A stretch of DNA of 10,512 nucleotides. Source: an uncultured Flavobacteriia bacterium (GTDB lineage: Bacteria; Bacteroidota; Bacteroidia; Flavobacteriales; Flavobacteriaceae). The notes beneath the pieces were generated by a model. The model did no database searches and had not been told where the DNA came from. It saw only the letters and a list, made by a program, of their open reading frames with translations. Every line of letters begins with the position of its first letter. Position 1 is the stretch's first letter. Where the stretch lies: the NCBI GenBank assembly GCA_946482495.1, contig CAMLRV010000067.1, forward strand, positions 1-10,512. The letters are read 5' to 3'. This document shows positions 1-6,711 of this stretch, one piece after another. A program made the position numbers and the translations under genes.

Positions 1-25
1 TAATAGGAGAAAATTAAGTAAAAGA

Positions 26-69
26 AAACACCTAATTAAATTTACGTTAATTAGGTGTTTAGTTTTTTT
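26..69. terminator. Strong hairpin terminator, probably bidirectional
   Basis: A perfect 14-bp inverted repeat has arms at 26-39 and 47-60 and a 7-base loop at 40-46. On the + strand it is followed by a run of seven T at 63-69, so it would terminate a rightward transcript from outside the window. On the - strand the stem is followed by a TCTTTT-like stretch, so it can also terminate leftward lysC transcription about 60 bases beyond the lysC stop. The stem and T-run are directly visible. Bidirectional use is inferred from position. Confidence 0.85.
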
Positions 70-121
70 GTTATGATTTTAGAACTTAGCCTTTTTGCTT
101 TAGCCTTGGTTCTTTCTAAAA

Positions 122-1372
122 TTACTGCGTTACAATTTGCAACGTTTCACGGCTAATTTGTTTCACTAAAACGGCTTTGTCTTTTTCTACGACTTCTGCA
201 GAAACCGCATCAAAATGACGAATCGTATATAAAGAAACGTTTTCGTTATAAGAAACTTTAAATCGTTTAGAAAGTATTGTTTTTAATTCTTTGAATTTGT
301 CGAATTTGTCTTCCACACATACCGAAAAACTAATAGCTGAGTTCTGAATTAAACTTACTTTGATTTTATATTTATGGAATAATCCGAAAATTTCGCTAAT
401 GTGTTCTTCCATGATAAATGAAAAATCTATAGAAGAAAGTGAAATTAAAACTTGGTTTTTCTTTACGATAAAACATGAAGTTTTTGGTTCTAAATCGACT
501 CCTTTGCACACTTTTGTTCCTGGTAAAGTTGGATTAATAAATGATTTTACAAATAAAGGAATTTCTTTTTTCTGTAAAGGTTGTAAGGTTTTCGGGTGAA
601 TCACACTAGCTCCGTAAAACGCTAATTCAATAGCTTCTTTATATGAAATTTGATTAAGTAAAACGGCATTTTCAAAATATCTTGGATCAGCATTTAAAAC
701 TCCAGGAACATCTTTCCAAATCGTTACACCTTGCGCGCCTAAACAATAAGCGAAAATGGCAGCTGTGTAATCAGAACCTTCTCTTCCTAAAGTTGTAGTG
801 AAGTTATTTTCATCGGCACCAATAAAACCTTGCGTCACAAACAATGATTTTTTTCTATTAATTTTCGAAATTAATTTTTGAGTGTGTTCCCAATCTACAT
901 TTGCATCACGGTAATTATTATCAGTTTTAATGTATTGACGCACATCTAACCATTGATTGTCTATTCCAGACGCATTTAAATAATGACTTACAATAGTGGT
1001 AGAAACTAATTCTCCAATACTGATAATTTGGTCATATACAAATGGGTAATTTGGTGATTTGTTACTTCTTACAAAATATTCTAAATCGTCAAAATGGGCA
1101 TTCACATCAAAATAAACTTCATGGTCTTCATCATCAAATAAATCTAAAAGAATTTGATTGTGATACTTTCTAATATCTTGCATTGAAGCATAAAGTTCAT
1201 TCGATTTATCAAAGTAATTTTTAATCACAACTTCTAGGGCATTTGTAGTTTTACCCATAGCTGAAATTACCAATAATTTATCGTTATATCCTACCGTTTT
1301 TAAAACTTCTAAAACGTTTTTTACTCCAGCAGCATCTTTTACGGATGCACCACCAAATTTAAATATTTCCAT
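122..1372 (-). CDS. lysC: Aspartate kinase (aspartokinase)
   Basis: This enzyme phosphorylates L-aspartate with ATP to give 4-phospho-L-aspartate, the first step towards lysine/diaminopimelate, methionine and threonine. It is cytoplasmic. The amino-acid kinase fold covers roughly residues 1-285: KFGGASV at residues 5-11 (KFGGTSV in many other aspartokinases), TTLGREGSDYTA at 193-204, the nucleotide-binding segment WKDVPGVLNADPR at 219-231, and YGASVIHPKT at 253-262. Residues from about 305 to 416 look like a regulatory ACT region. The first ACT repeat is recognisable and the second is weaker. At 416 residues it has the size of a monofunctional enzyme, with no fused homoserine dehydrogenase. 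It lies 55 bases downstream of the acetyltransferase gene on the same strand, and I see no TAnnTTTG box in that gap, so co-transcription is likely. Feedback control by lysine or threonine is expected for the family but cannot be read from the sequence. Confidence 0.95.
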   Translation of the reverse strand: MEIFKFGGASVKDAAGVKNVLEVLKTVGYNDKLLVISAMGKTTNALEVVIKNYFDKSNELYASMQDIRKYHNQILLDLFDDEDHEVYFDVNAHFDDLEYFVRSNKSPNYPFVYDQIISIGELVSTTIVSHYLNASGIDNQWLDVRQYIKTDNNYRDANVDWEHTQKLISKINRKKSLFVTQGFIGADENNFTTTLGREGSDYTAAIFAYCLGAQGVTIWKDVPGVLNADPRYFENAVLLNQISYKEAIELAFYGASVIHPKTLQPLQKKEIPLFVKSFINPTLPGTKVCKGVDLEPKTSCFIVKKNQVLISLSSIDFSFIMEEHISEIFGLFHKYKIKVSLIQNSAISFSVCVEDKFDKFKELKTILSKRFKVSYNENVSLYTIRHFDAVSAEVVEKDKAVLVKQISRETLQIVTQ

Positions 1373-1427
1373 GCTTCTTGTGTTGTGAGTCTTGATGTTT
1401 CTCTCGACTCGATATTAATAGTTGTGT

Positions 1428-1904
1428 TTATAGTTTGTTTAAAAAAGATTCAATTCCGGCTTCATCCATGTGTGCTACACGCCAATCATTCAAAACTTTT
1501 GCGCCGCTTTTTTCATAAAATTGAATCGCTGGTGTATTCCAATCCAAAACGTTCCATTCAATTCTGCGAACATTATCTTTTTTACCTTGTTTGATAATTT
1601 CAGAATATAATGCGAAACCAGCGCCAGTTCCACGTTTACTTTCTTTTACAATTAAGTCTTCTAAATGGATGGTTTTTCCTTTCCAAGTTGAAAATCGGTA
1701 ATAATATAAAGCAACTCCAATAATGTCTCCATTTACTTCAGCTACAAATGTATGAAACAATGGGTTTTCAGAAAAACCATCTCGCACTAAATCCTCAGTT
1801 GTAATTACTACCGCATCTGGTTCTTTTTCAAATATGGCTAATTCGGTAATTAAATCCAAAACTGCCGACATATCTTGTGGTCTTCCTTTTCTTATTTGTA
1901 ACAT
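1428..1904 (-). CDS. GNAT N-acetyltransferase, spermidine/spermine (SSAT)-like
   Basis: A 158-residue cytoplasmic GNAT-fold protein expected to transfer acetyl from acetyl-CoA to an amine. The acetyl-CoA pyrophosphate loop is RGTGAG at residues 91-96, preceded by the beta-4 strand LEDLIV at 81-86. A Tyr at 130 in the C-terminal NTPAIQFYEKSGA segment sits where the general acid lies in this family. The spacing and wording (DLVRDGF near 38-44, VAEV at 54-57, YYY at 67-69, LEDLIV, RGxGxG) resemble eukaryotic SSAT from memory, including the glutamate of LEDFFV. The substrate could therefore be a polyamine, or thialysine/lysine-like amines as for SSAT2. The substrate is inference; the GNAT assignment is secure. 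It is the first gene of a probable leftward transcript with lysC and has its own Bacteroidota promoter at 1945-1977. The ATG at 1904 is the only good start. Confidence 0.85.
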   Translation of the reverse strand: MLQIRKGRPQDMSAVLDLITELAIFEKEPDAVVITTEDLVRDGFSENPLFHTFVAEVNGDIIGVALYYYRFSTWKGKTIHLEDLIVKESKRGTGAGFALYSEIIKQGKKDNVRRIEWNVLDWNTPAIQFYEKSGAKVLNDWRVAHMDEAGIESFLNKL

Positions 1905-1944
1905 GGTAACGAAAATTAGAATCTAAAAATGTTATAAAAGTATG

Positions 1945-1977
1945 CAAATGTAGGTATTAGCTTTTGTTTTAGACAAA
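1945..1977 (-). promoter_or_regulatory. Bacteroidota-type promoter for the GNAT-lysC transcript
   Basis: Read on the - strand, TTTG at 1977-1974 (the -33 element) is followed after 21 bases by TACATTTG at 1952-1945, an exact match to the -7 consensus TAnnTTTG. Transcription would begin near 1938, giving a leader of about 33 bases before the ATG at 1904. This is the only promoter in the window where both elements fit within the usual spacing. Confidence 0.6.
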
Positions 1978-1980
1978 AAT

Positions 1981-2015
1981 ATTTAAAAATATAACAAAAA
2001 TTTATATTTTTAAAT
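1981..2015. repeat. 14-bp perfect all-AT inverted repeat between divergent genes
   Basis: Arms at 1981-1994 and 2002-2015 are exact reverse complements and contain only A and T. The spacer at 1995-2001 is 7 bases. The repeat lies immediately upstream of the acetyltransferase -33 element and about 80 bases upstream of the fbp -7 box. It could be an operator or an AT-rich activating element. It is not placed as a terminator, since both flanking genes point away from it. The remaining sequence between the two genes (1905-2129) contains the two promoters and nothing else I recognise. Confidence 0.6.
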
Positions 2016-2092
2016 TAAAACTAAATTTTTTATGGTTTTGGAATCTATTTTAAAAAATTCAAACACAATAAGAGATTCGTTTAAAATTTGTT

Positions 2093-2100
2093 TAAATTTG
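2093..2100 (+). promoter_or_regulatory. Candidate -7 box for fbp
   Basis: TAAATTTG matches TAnnTTTG exactly and lies 29 bases before the ATG at 2130, which would give a leader of roughly 23 bases. No clear TTG is present 17-23 bases upstream, so the -33 half is missing or weak. The box lies inside the in-frame extension that starts at TTG 2088, which argues for the downstream start codon. Confidence 0.45.
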
Positions 2101-2129
2101 TCGGACAATTCAACTCAATCTATTTCGTA

Positions 2130-3137
2130 ATGGAAGAAAGAAATAAAACCCTTGGTGAGTTTATCATCGAAAATCAAAAAGCACATCAATACTCATCAGG
2201 AGAATTATCTAAAATTATCAACTCAATTCGTTTGGCTGCGAAAGTGGTTAACTATAAAGTAAATAAGGCGGGATTAGTAGATATTGTTGGAGCAGCTGGT
2301 GATCAAAATATTCAAGGTGAAGACCAACAGAAACTAGATGTTTATGCGAATGAAGTTTTTATTCAAACGCTAATTAATCGTGAAATTGTGTGTGGAATTG
2401 CTTCTGAAGAAAACGATGATTTTATCACAGTGGAAGGTTTAGATAAAAGTCATAACAACAAATATGTGGTTTTGATGGATCCATTAGATGGTTCTTCAAA
2501 TATTGATGTAAATGTTTCAGTGGGAACTATTTTCTCGGTTTACAAAAGAGTTTCTCCAGTTGGAACGCCAGTAACATTAGAAGATTTCTTGCAACCGGGA
2601 GTCAATCAAGTTGCGGCAGGTTATGTGGTTTACGGAACTTCAACTATGTTGGTTTATACAACTGGTCATGGTGTAAACGGATTTACCTTAAATCCTGCTA
2701 TCGGAACCTTTTATTTATCACACCCCAATATGAAATTTCCAGAAAAAGGAAATATCTATTCAGTAAATGAAGGAAATTATATTCATTTTCCTCAAGGTGT
2801 AAAAGATTATATTAAATATTGTCAGGCAGAAGAAGGTGATCGACCTTATACTTCGCGTTATATTGGAAGTTTGGTATCCGATTTTCATAGAAACATGATT
2901 AAAGGCGGAATTTATATTTATCCAACAAGTTCTAAAGCACCAAAAGGAAAATTACGTTTGTTATACGAATGTAATCCAATGGCATTTATTGCAGAACAAG
3001 CAGGTGGAAAATCTTCAGACGGTTTTGGAAGAACAATGGAAATTGTGCCAACAGAGTTACATCAACGTGTTCCGTTTTTCTGTGGTGTGAAAAGCATGGT
3101 AGAAAAAGCAGAAGAATTTATGAAAAATTCAAAATAA
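2130..3137 (+). CDS. fbp: Fructose-1,6-bisphosphatase, class I
   Basis: Hydrolyses fructose 1,6-bisphosphate to fructose 6-phosphate and phosphate, the committed step of gluconeogenesis; Mg-dependent, cytoplasmic, usually a tetramer. Numbering from the ATG at 2130 gives 335 residues, the normal family length. Metal-binding motifs are SEEND around residues 92-96 and DPLDGSS at 117-123 (Asp117, Asp120). Substrate-binding segments include [14 protein letters not shown] and GGIYIYP. Glu280 in [10 protein letters not shown] is the last metal ligand, at almost the same number as in mammalian enzymes. The frame is open upstream to a TTG at 2088, but those 14 residues match nothing in the family and cover a predicted promoter box, so I chose ATG 2130. 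It stands alone: a divergent promoter region precedes it and a strong terminator follows. AMP inhibition is typical of class I enzymes but cannot be judged here. Confidence 0.96.
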   Translation: MEERNKTLGEFIIENQKAHQYSSGELSKIINSIRLAAKVVNYKVNKAGLVDIVGAAGDQNIQGEDQQKLDVYANEVFIQTLINREIVCGIASEENDDFITVEGLDKSHNNKYVVLMDPLDGSSNIDVNVSVGTIFSVYKRVSPVGTPVTLEDFLQPGVNQVAAGYVVYGTSTMLVYTTGHGVNGFTLNPAIGTFYLSHPNMKFPEKGNIYSVNEGNYIHFPQGVKDYIKYCQAEEGDRPYTSRYIGSLVSDFHRNMIKGGIYIYPTSSKAPKGKLRLLYECNPMAFIAEQAGGKSSDGFGRTMEIVPTELHQRVPFFCGVKSMVEKAEEFMKNSK

Positions 3138-3178
3138 GTTAAAATAACTAGAGAAATGTTATAATAAGTTAAAATTGG

Positions 3179-3207
3179 AAAGCGACAGAAATGTCGCTTT
3201 TTTTTTT
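3179..3207 (+). terminator. Rho-independent terminator after fbp
   Basis: A perfect 9-bp stem with arms 3179-3187 and 3192-3200 (core AGCGACA/TGTCGCT) closes a GAAA tetraloop. The T-run extends to 3207. The GNRA-type loop and uninterrupted T-tract make this the most canonical terminator of the window, about 40 bases after the fbp stop. Confidence 0.92.
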
Positions 3208-3220
3208 GCTTAAAATTCTG

Positions 3221-3228
3221 TAAGTTTG
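3221..3228 (+). promoter_or_regulatory. Candidate -7 box for the HupE-like / dCMP deaminase / S41 group
   Basis: TAAGTTTG fits TAnnTTTG exactly, lies just beyond the fbp terminator and 29 bases before the ATG at 3258. The nearest upstream TTG (3206-3208) is only 12 bases away, closer than the usual 17-23, so the -33 half is doubtful. Confidence 0.45.
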
Positions 3229-3257
3229 AAAACCCTATAATTAACCTACCACAAATT

Positions 3258-3848
3258 ATGCAAGAATTTTTGATTTATTTCAAGATGGGTTTAACCCACG
3301 TTTTGGATATTAATGCTTATGATCATATTTTGTTTCTAATTGCATTAATGATTCCATATGCTTTTAAAGATTGGAAGCGTGTTTTATTATTGGTTTCTTT
3401 ATTTACATTAGGTCACACTTTAGCATTGTTGTTATCGGTTTTTGGAGTTGTGAAAATTCAAGCTAACCTAGTAGAATTTCTTATACCAATTACGATTTTA
3501 GTAACTGCCATATTTCACTTGTTTACCGCTGGAAAATCAGGCAAAAAAGAAAGTATTACTTTTGTGGCAATTGTAACGGTGTCATTCGGATTAATTCATG
3601 GTTTAGGATTTTCTAACTATTTTAATTCTATTATGGTAGGAACTCGTGCAGATAAATTAATTCCATTGTTAGAATTTGCATTAGGAATTGAAGCTGCTCA
3701 AATTATAGTGGTAATTGCTGTATTAATATTGGCTTATTTAGTTCAAACTGGATTTAGATTTTCTAAAAGAGATTGGGCTTTAGTAATGTCGGCTTTTGTG
3801 ATTGGTGTGGTATTACCCATGATTTTACAAAGCGAAATTTTCGGGTAA
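3258..3848 (+). CDS. HupE/UreJ family integral membrane protein
   Basis: A 196-residue inner-membrane protein with about six hydrophobic helices. The conserved polar signature of the HupE/UreJ group is present: His14 in GLTHVLD, Asp22-His23 in AYDHILFLIAL, His53 in FTLGHTLAL, and His114 in GLIHGLGFSNYF. In proteobacteria such proteins accompany [NiFe] hydrogenase or urease genes and are thought to import nickel or cobalt. The helix-embedded histidines fit a metal role, but no hydrogenase or urease gene is visible here, so the substrate is unknown. It is the first gene of a probable rightward operon, 51 bases ahead of dCMP deaminase. The start at 3258 opens with a short amphipathic segment and no cleavable signal. 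The family call is confident; function is inference. Confidence 0.82.
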   Translation: MQEFLIYFKMGLTHVLDINAYDHILFLIALMIPYAFKDWKRVLLLVSLFTLGHTLALLLSVFGVVKIQANLVEFLIPITILVTAIFHLFTAGKSGKKESITFVAIVTVSFGLIHGLGFSNYFNSIMVGTRADKLIPLLEFALGIEAAQIIVVIAVLILAYLVQTGFRFSKRDWALVMSAFVIGVVLPMILQSEIFG

Positions 3849-3867
3849 AAATAATATTAAAATAAAG

Positions 3868-3884
3868 TTTTGCGAGCCTTTGCG
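3868..3884. repeat. Short GC-rich intergenic repeat (two TTTGCG copies)
   Basis: Between the HupE-like gene and dCMP deaminase, TTTGCG occurs at 3869-3874 and 3879-3884, exactly 10 bases apart, as a GC-rich island in an AT-rich gap. From memory, similar TTTGCG-containing strings recur between genes in flavobacterial genomes. That resemblance is recall and has not been checked. Confidence 0.4.
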
Positions 3885-3899
3885 GTATAAAACATAAAA

Positions 3900-4331
3900 A
3901 TGAAAGAAAAGAAAAAATTAAAATACGATAAAGCTTATTTACGCATCGCAACCGAATGGGGAAAACTTTCTTATTGTAAAAGAAAGCAAGTTGGCGCAAT
4001 TATTGTTAGAGATAGAATGATTATTTCTGATGGCTACAATGGAACCCCAAGTGGATTTGAGAATTGCTGTGAAGATGAAGAAAATTTAACCAAATGGTAT
4101 GTACTTCATGCTGAGGCTAATGCGATTTTAAAGGTAGCGCGTTCCACACAATCTTGTGAAGGTGCAACCTTATATATTACGCTTTCACCTTGTAAAGAAT
4201 GTAGTAAGTTAATTCACCAATCTGGAATTAAACGAGTGGTGTATTTAGAAGAATATAAAGATACTTCAGGTGTAGATTTTTTAAGAAAAGCTGGCGTTGA
4301 AGCCGAACATTTACAAAATTTAAATGAATAA
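3900..4331 (+). CDS. Deoxycytidylate (dCMP) deaminase, zinc-dependent
   Basis: Converts dCMP to dUMP, the substrate for thymidylate synthase, so it balances the pyrimidine dNTP pool. It is a 143-residue cytidine-deaminase fold with zinc motif HAE at residues 70-72 (His70 ligand, Glu72 proton shuttle) and PCKEC at 97-101 (Cys98 and Cys101 ligands). The NGTPSGFENC segment near residues 48-57 and the adjacent CCEDE cysteines are typical of dCMP deaminases rather than of cytidine or tRNA adenosine deaminases. The related ComE-type competence annotation belongs to the same family. Its stop overlaps the start of the S41 protease gene by 8 bases, so the two are translationally linked. It sits a few kilobases from nrdBA, which also serve dNTP synthesis, but in a separate transcript. 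Confidence 0.9.
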   Translation: MKEKKKLKYDKAYLRIATEWGKLSYCKRKQVGAIIVRDRMIISDGYNGTPSGFENCCEDEENLTKWYVLHAEANAILKVARSTQSCEGATLYITLSPCKECSKLIHQSGIKRVVYLEEYKDTSGVDFLRKAGVEAEHLQNLNE

Positions 4332-5913
4332 ACATCAAAACAAATATTATGTTTTTATTCCTGTAATCATCGCTTTGTCTTTTGCAGGTGGCTTGTTATT
4401 AGGTCATAAAATTGATGTTTTAAAAAATTCCCAGATGGGTTCCAAAACAGAAGGGAAACTAAAATTAAATAAACTGCTCGACTTTATTGATAATGAATAT
4501 GTAGATAAAGTAAATACCGATTCTATAGTTGATTTAACCGTAACCGGTATTCTAGAAAATCTTGATCCACATTCTACTTATATTCCAAAAGAACAATTGG
4601 CAGCTGTTTCCGAAAATATGGAAGGAAATTTTGTGGGAATTGGCGTGAATTTTTATATGTATAAAGATACACTAACTGTAATTAAACCGATTCCGAACGG
4701 ACCATCCGCGAAAGCAGGAATTAAATCAGGTGACCGAATTTTGTATGCAAATTCAACGCAACTATTCAAGAAAAAATTCCAATCCGAAAAATTATTTCCC
4801 ATTTTAAAAGGTGAAATTGGAAGTGAAATTAATTTGGTTGTTTATAGAAAATCAGAACACAGAAAATTTAAAGTTACGGTTACTAGAGATTTGGTTCCTG
4901 TAAAAAGCGTAGATGTTGCTACGAAAATTAACAACAAAACAGGATATATTAAAGTCAATCGCTTCGCTGAAACTACTTTCGATGAGTTTCATAATGCATT
5001 AGTTAATTTAAAAAGACAAGGAATCACAGAACTTATTGTTGACTTAAGAGAAAATGGCGGTGGTTATTTAGAAATGGCGGTGGCTATGGCAGACGAGTTT
5101 CTGAAAAACAAACAACTTATCGTTAAAACCAAAAATAAAAAAGGAACAGAAGACTTATCTTATGCTACTGAAAGAGGTGTTTTCGAAACGGGTAGATTAT
5201 ACGTTTTAATTGATGAAAATAGTGCTTCTGCAAGTGAAATTTTTGCAGGCGCCATTCAAGATAATGATAGAGGAACTATTGTAGGACGTCGTTCTTTTGG
5301 TAAAGGTTTAGTGCAACGTGAAATGAAAATGAATGATGGTTCTGCAGTGCGATTAACCATAGCGAGATATTACACGCCATCTGGTAGAAGTATCCAAAAA
5401 CCTTATGAAGATAAAGGTGAAAAATATTTTAATGAATTTGAAAAACGTTTCTTAAGTGGAGAACTATACGAAGCTGATAGTATTAAAGTAGCAGATAGTT
5501 TGAAGTTCAAAACGAAAAAAGGACGAATTGTTTATGGCGGTGGTGGAATTATTCCAGATGTATTTGTGCCAATTGAAAAAAATCATAACAAAGAAGGTTT
5601 GGAATTGCTCTTGCAATCGGATATTATGAGTTATTATGCTTTCGAAAAATTAGATGAAAATCGTGCTTTTTTCAGTAAAATGTCGAAAGAAGAATTAAAA
5701 AATGAATTGTTTAAAAAAGAGAAATACTTCACTAAATTTAAAGAATACGTAACTTCAAACGGATTGATGTTTAACTTGTCGGAACAAAAAGAACAAGTGT
5801 TAACCTATTTATATGCCGAGTTCTTAAAACAACTTTTCAATGATGCGGCTTATTATCAAGTTGTATTGCCAAAAGACAAAATGATTAACAAGGTTTTAGA
5901 AAAACAGAAGTAA
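4324..5913 (+). CDS. S41 family C-terminal processing peptidase (CtpA/Prc-like)
   Basis: An envelope serine protease that trims or degrades proteins from their C-termini. An uncleaved membrane anchor lies at residues 8-27. A PDZ domain spans roughly 100-185 and begins near GIGVNF at 105-110. The S41 catalytic domain follows at about 200-400: Ser302, the middle serine of SASAS at 300-304, Lys327 in SFGKG and Gln331 in GLVQ. The Ser-Lys spacing of 25 and Lys-Gln spacing of 4 match E. coli Prc (S430, K455, Q459). About 120 residues beyond the catalytic domain form a C-terminal helical, lysine-rich extension of the kind seen in Bacteroidota members. At 529 residues it is shorter than Prc and longer than the smallest CtpA. 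The start ATG at 4324 overlaps the dCMP deaminase end. All catalytic residues are intact; substrates are unknown. Confidence 0.93.
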   Translation: MNKHQNKYYVFIPVIIALSFAGGLLLGHKIDVLKNSQMGSKTEGKLKLNKLLDFIDNEYVDKVNTDSIVDLTVTGILENLDPHSTYIPKEQLAAVSENMEGNFVGIGVNFYMYKDTLTVIKPIPNGPSAKAGIKSGDRILYANSTQLFKKKFQSEKLFPILKGEIGSEINLVVYRKSEHRKFKVTVTRDLVPVKSVDVATKINNKTGYIKVNRFAETTFDEFHNALVNLKRQGITELIVDLRENGGGYLEMAVAMADEFLKNKQLIVKTKNKKGTEDLSYATERGVFETGRLYVLIDENSASASEIFAGAIQDNDRGTIVGRRSFGKGLVQREMKMNDGSAVRLTIARYYTPSGRSIQKPYEDKGEKYFNEFEKRFLSGELYEADSIKVADSLKFKTKKGRIVYGGGGIIPDVFVPIEKNHNKEGLELLLQSDIMSYYAFEKLDENRAFFSKMSKEELKNELFKKEKYFTKFKEYVTSNGLMFNLSEQKEQVLTYLYAEFLKQLFNDAAYYQVVLPKDKMINKVLEKQK

Positions 5914-5943
5914 TTTAAGAAAACCTTTACAAAATTTCTGTTT

Positions 5944-5979
5944 TGCTTAACTTTTAAGCATGATTTATATTTTAATTTT
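5944..5979 (+). terminator. Weak terminator-like hairpin after the S41 gene
   Basis: A 7-bp perfect stem (5944-5950 with 5954-5960, TGCTTAA/TTAAGCA) closes a CTT loop. A T-rich but interrupted stretch follows. It sits 30 bases after the S41 stop and before the next gene's putative promoter. The broken T-run makes it a poor terminator, and read-through into the next gene is possible. Confidence 0.45.
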
Positions 5980-5980
5980 G
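5973..5980 (+). promoter_or_regulatory. Candidate -7 box for the secreted CarboxypepD_reg-like gene
   Basis: TAATTTTG matches TAnnTTTG and lies 18 bases before the ATG at 5999, leaving a very short leader of about 12 bases. The closest upstream TTG (5943-5945) is 27 bases away, longer than usual, so only the -7 half is supported. Confidence 0.4.
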
Positions 5981-5998
5981 AAATACTAAACTATTCGT

Positions 5999-6700
5999 AT
6001 GCAAATTAAAATTACATTGCTTTTACTGTGTTGTTTTCAAATTTCTTTTTCGCAAAATATTAAAGGAAATGTTAGTTCAAATCATTTACCAATTGCTAAT
6101 GTTGAGGTAATTAATGTTAGTAGTAAAGATATGGTGACTACAAATTCTGATGGGAATTTTGAAATTAAAGCATCTATAGGAAACTGGATTACTTTTTATC
6201 ATCAAAATTATGATGTTATAAAAATTTATGTGGATTCTTCGTTTAATTTTAACAAAGACTTAAAAATTAAGTTTGCTGAGAAAACAACAGCTATTGAAGA
6301 AGTTGTAATAGAAAAAAAAGAACCTTTTTTAAAAGGATTGAAAACCGGAATGCCAGTTACTTCCAATGGAAAACCCAATGTGTATTTTAATGATGGAAGT
6401 ATTCCTAACGGGATGAATTTTATAGAAATTGGGAAAATGATTGTAGGTTTGTTTAAAAATAAAGACAAAGCAAAACCTAAAGAAATCATTGAATTTAGAG
6501 CATTTACAGATAAAACTTATGATGCTAATTTTTTAGCCAATAGTTTAAAACTGTCACTTGAAGAAATTGAACCTTTTCTCGAATTCTGTAATTTCGATCC
6601 TAAAGCTTCAGAAGCCGTTACAAATTCCGATAAGTTAGTTTTATTAGAATTTCTTATAGTAAAATCAGAAGAATATAAAAAACTACATCATAAAGAATAA
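5999..6700 (+). CDS. Secreted protein with carboxypeptidase-regulatory-like (CarboxypepD_reg-like) domain
   Basis: A 233-residue protein with a type I signal peptide (residues 1-19, hydrophobic core LLLLCC, probable cleavage after SFSQ), so it should be periplasmic or surface-exposed. Residues about 20-95 form a beta-sandwich like the N-terminal plug extension of TonB-dependent receptors (GNVSSNHLPIANVEV, then TTNSDGNFEI, then AIEEVVI). The other 140 residues contain no beta-barrel or plug. They are charged and mostly helical (for example LKLSLEEIEPFLEFCNFDP) and match no fold I recognise. The two adjacent cysteines in the signal core do not form a lipobox. It follows the S41 protease by 85 bases with its own -7 box and ends 1 base from a convergent gene. 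Similar stand-alone proteins are common in flavobacteria without assigned function. Confidence 0.8.
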   Translation: MQIKITLLLLCCFQISFSQNIKGNVSSNHLPIANVEVINVSSKDMVTTNSDGNFEIKASIGNWITFYHQNYDVIKIYVDSSFNFNKDLKIKFAEKTTAIEEVVIEKKEPFLKGLKTGMPVTSNGKPNVYFNDGSIPNGMNFIEIGKMIVGLFKNKDKAKPKEIIEFRAFTDKTYDANFLANSLKLSLEEIEPFLEFCNFDPKASEAVTNSDKLVLLEFLIVKSEEYKKLHHKE

Positions 6701-6711
6701 CTTATTCTTTA
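6691..6711. terminator. Palindrome across the two convergent stop codons
   Basis: Ten bases at 6691-6700 are the exact reverse complement of 6702-6711, with one central base at 6701. Each arm holds the TAA stop of one convergent gene and the preceding AAA GAA codons, so both proteins end in Lys-Glu. As RNA it would form a 9-bp AU-rich hairpin with a 3-base loop in either direction. There is no T-run beyond it, so termination strength is uncertain. Confidence 0.5.

Noticed and set aside
360..599. 79-codon open frame on the + strand inside lysC
   Set aside because: It is antisense to the well-conserved aspartokinase and its product resembles nothing known; it is a by-product of AT-rich coding sequence.
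122..1372. KFGGASV instead of KFGGTSV in aspartokinase as an anomaly
   Set aside because: I recall the Ala form as normal for Bacteroidota aspartokinases; all other catalytic motifs are intact.
1385..1594. 69-codon + strand frame overlapping the acetyltransferase gene
   Set aside because: Antisense to the GNAT gene, no recognisable domain and no promoter box in front.
3763..3999. 78-codon - strand frame across the HupE-like / dCMP deaminase junction
   Set aside because: It runs antisense through the ends of two convincing genes, and the aromatic-rich translation looks like a non-coding shadow.
5944..5960. Possible small RNA or riboswitch before the secreted protein gene
   Set aside because: Only one 7-bp hairpin is present, with no conserved aptamer features; a weak terminator explains it better.
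6226..6489. 87-codon - strand frame inside the CarboxypepD_reg-like gene
   Set aside because: The translation looks hydrophobic, but it is the complement of a gene with a proper signal peptide and domain.
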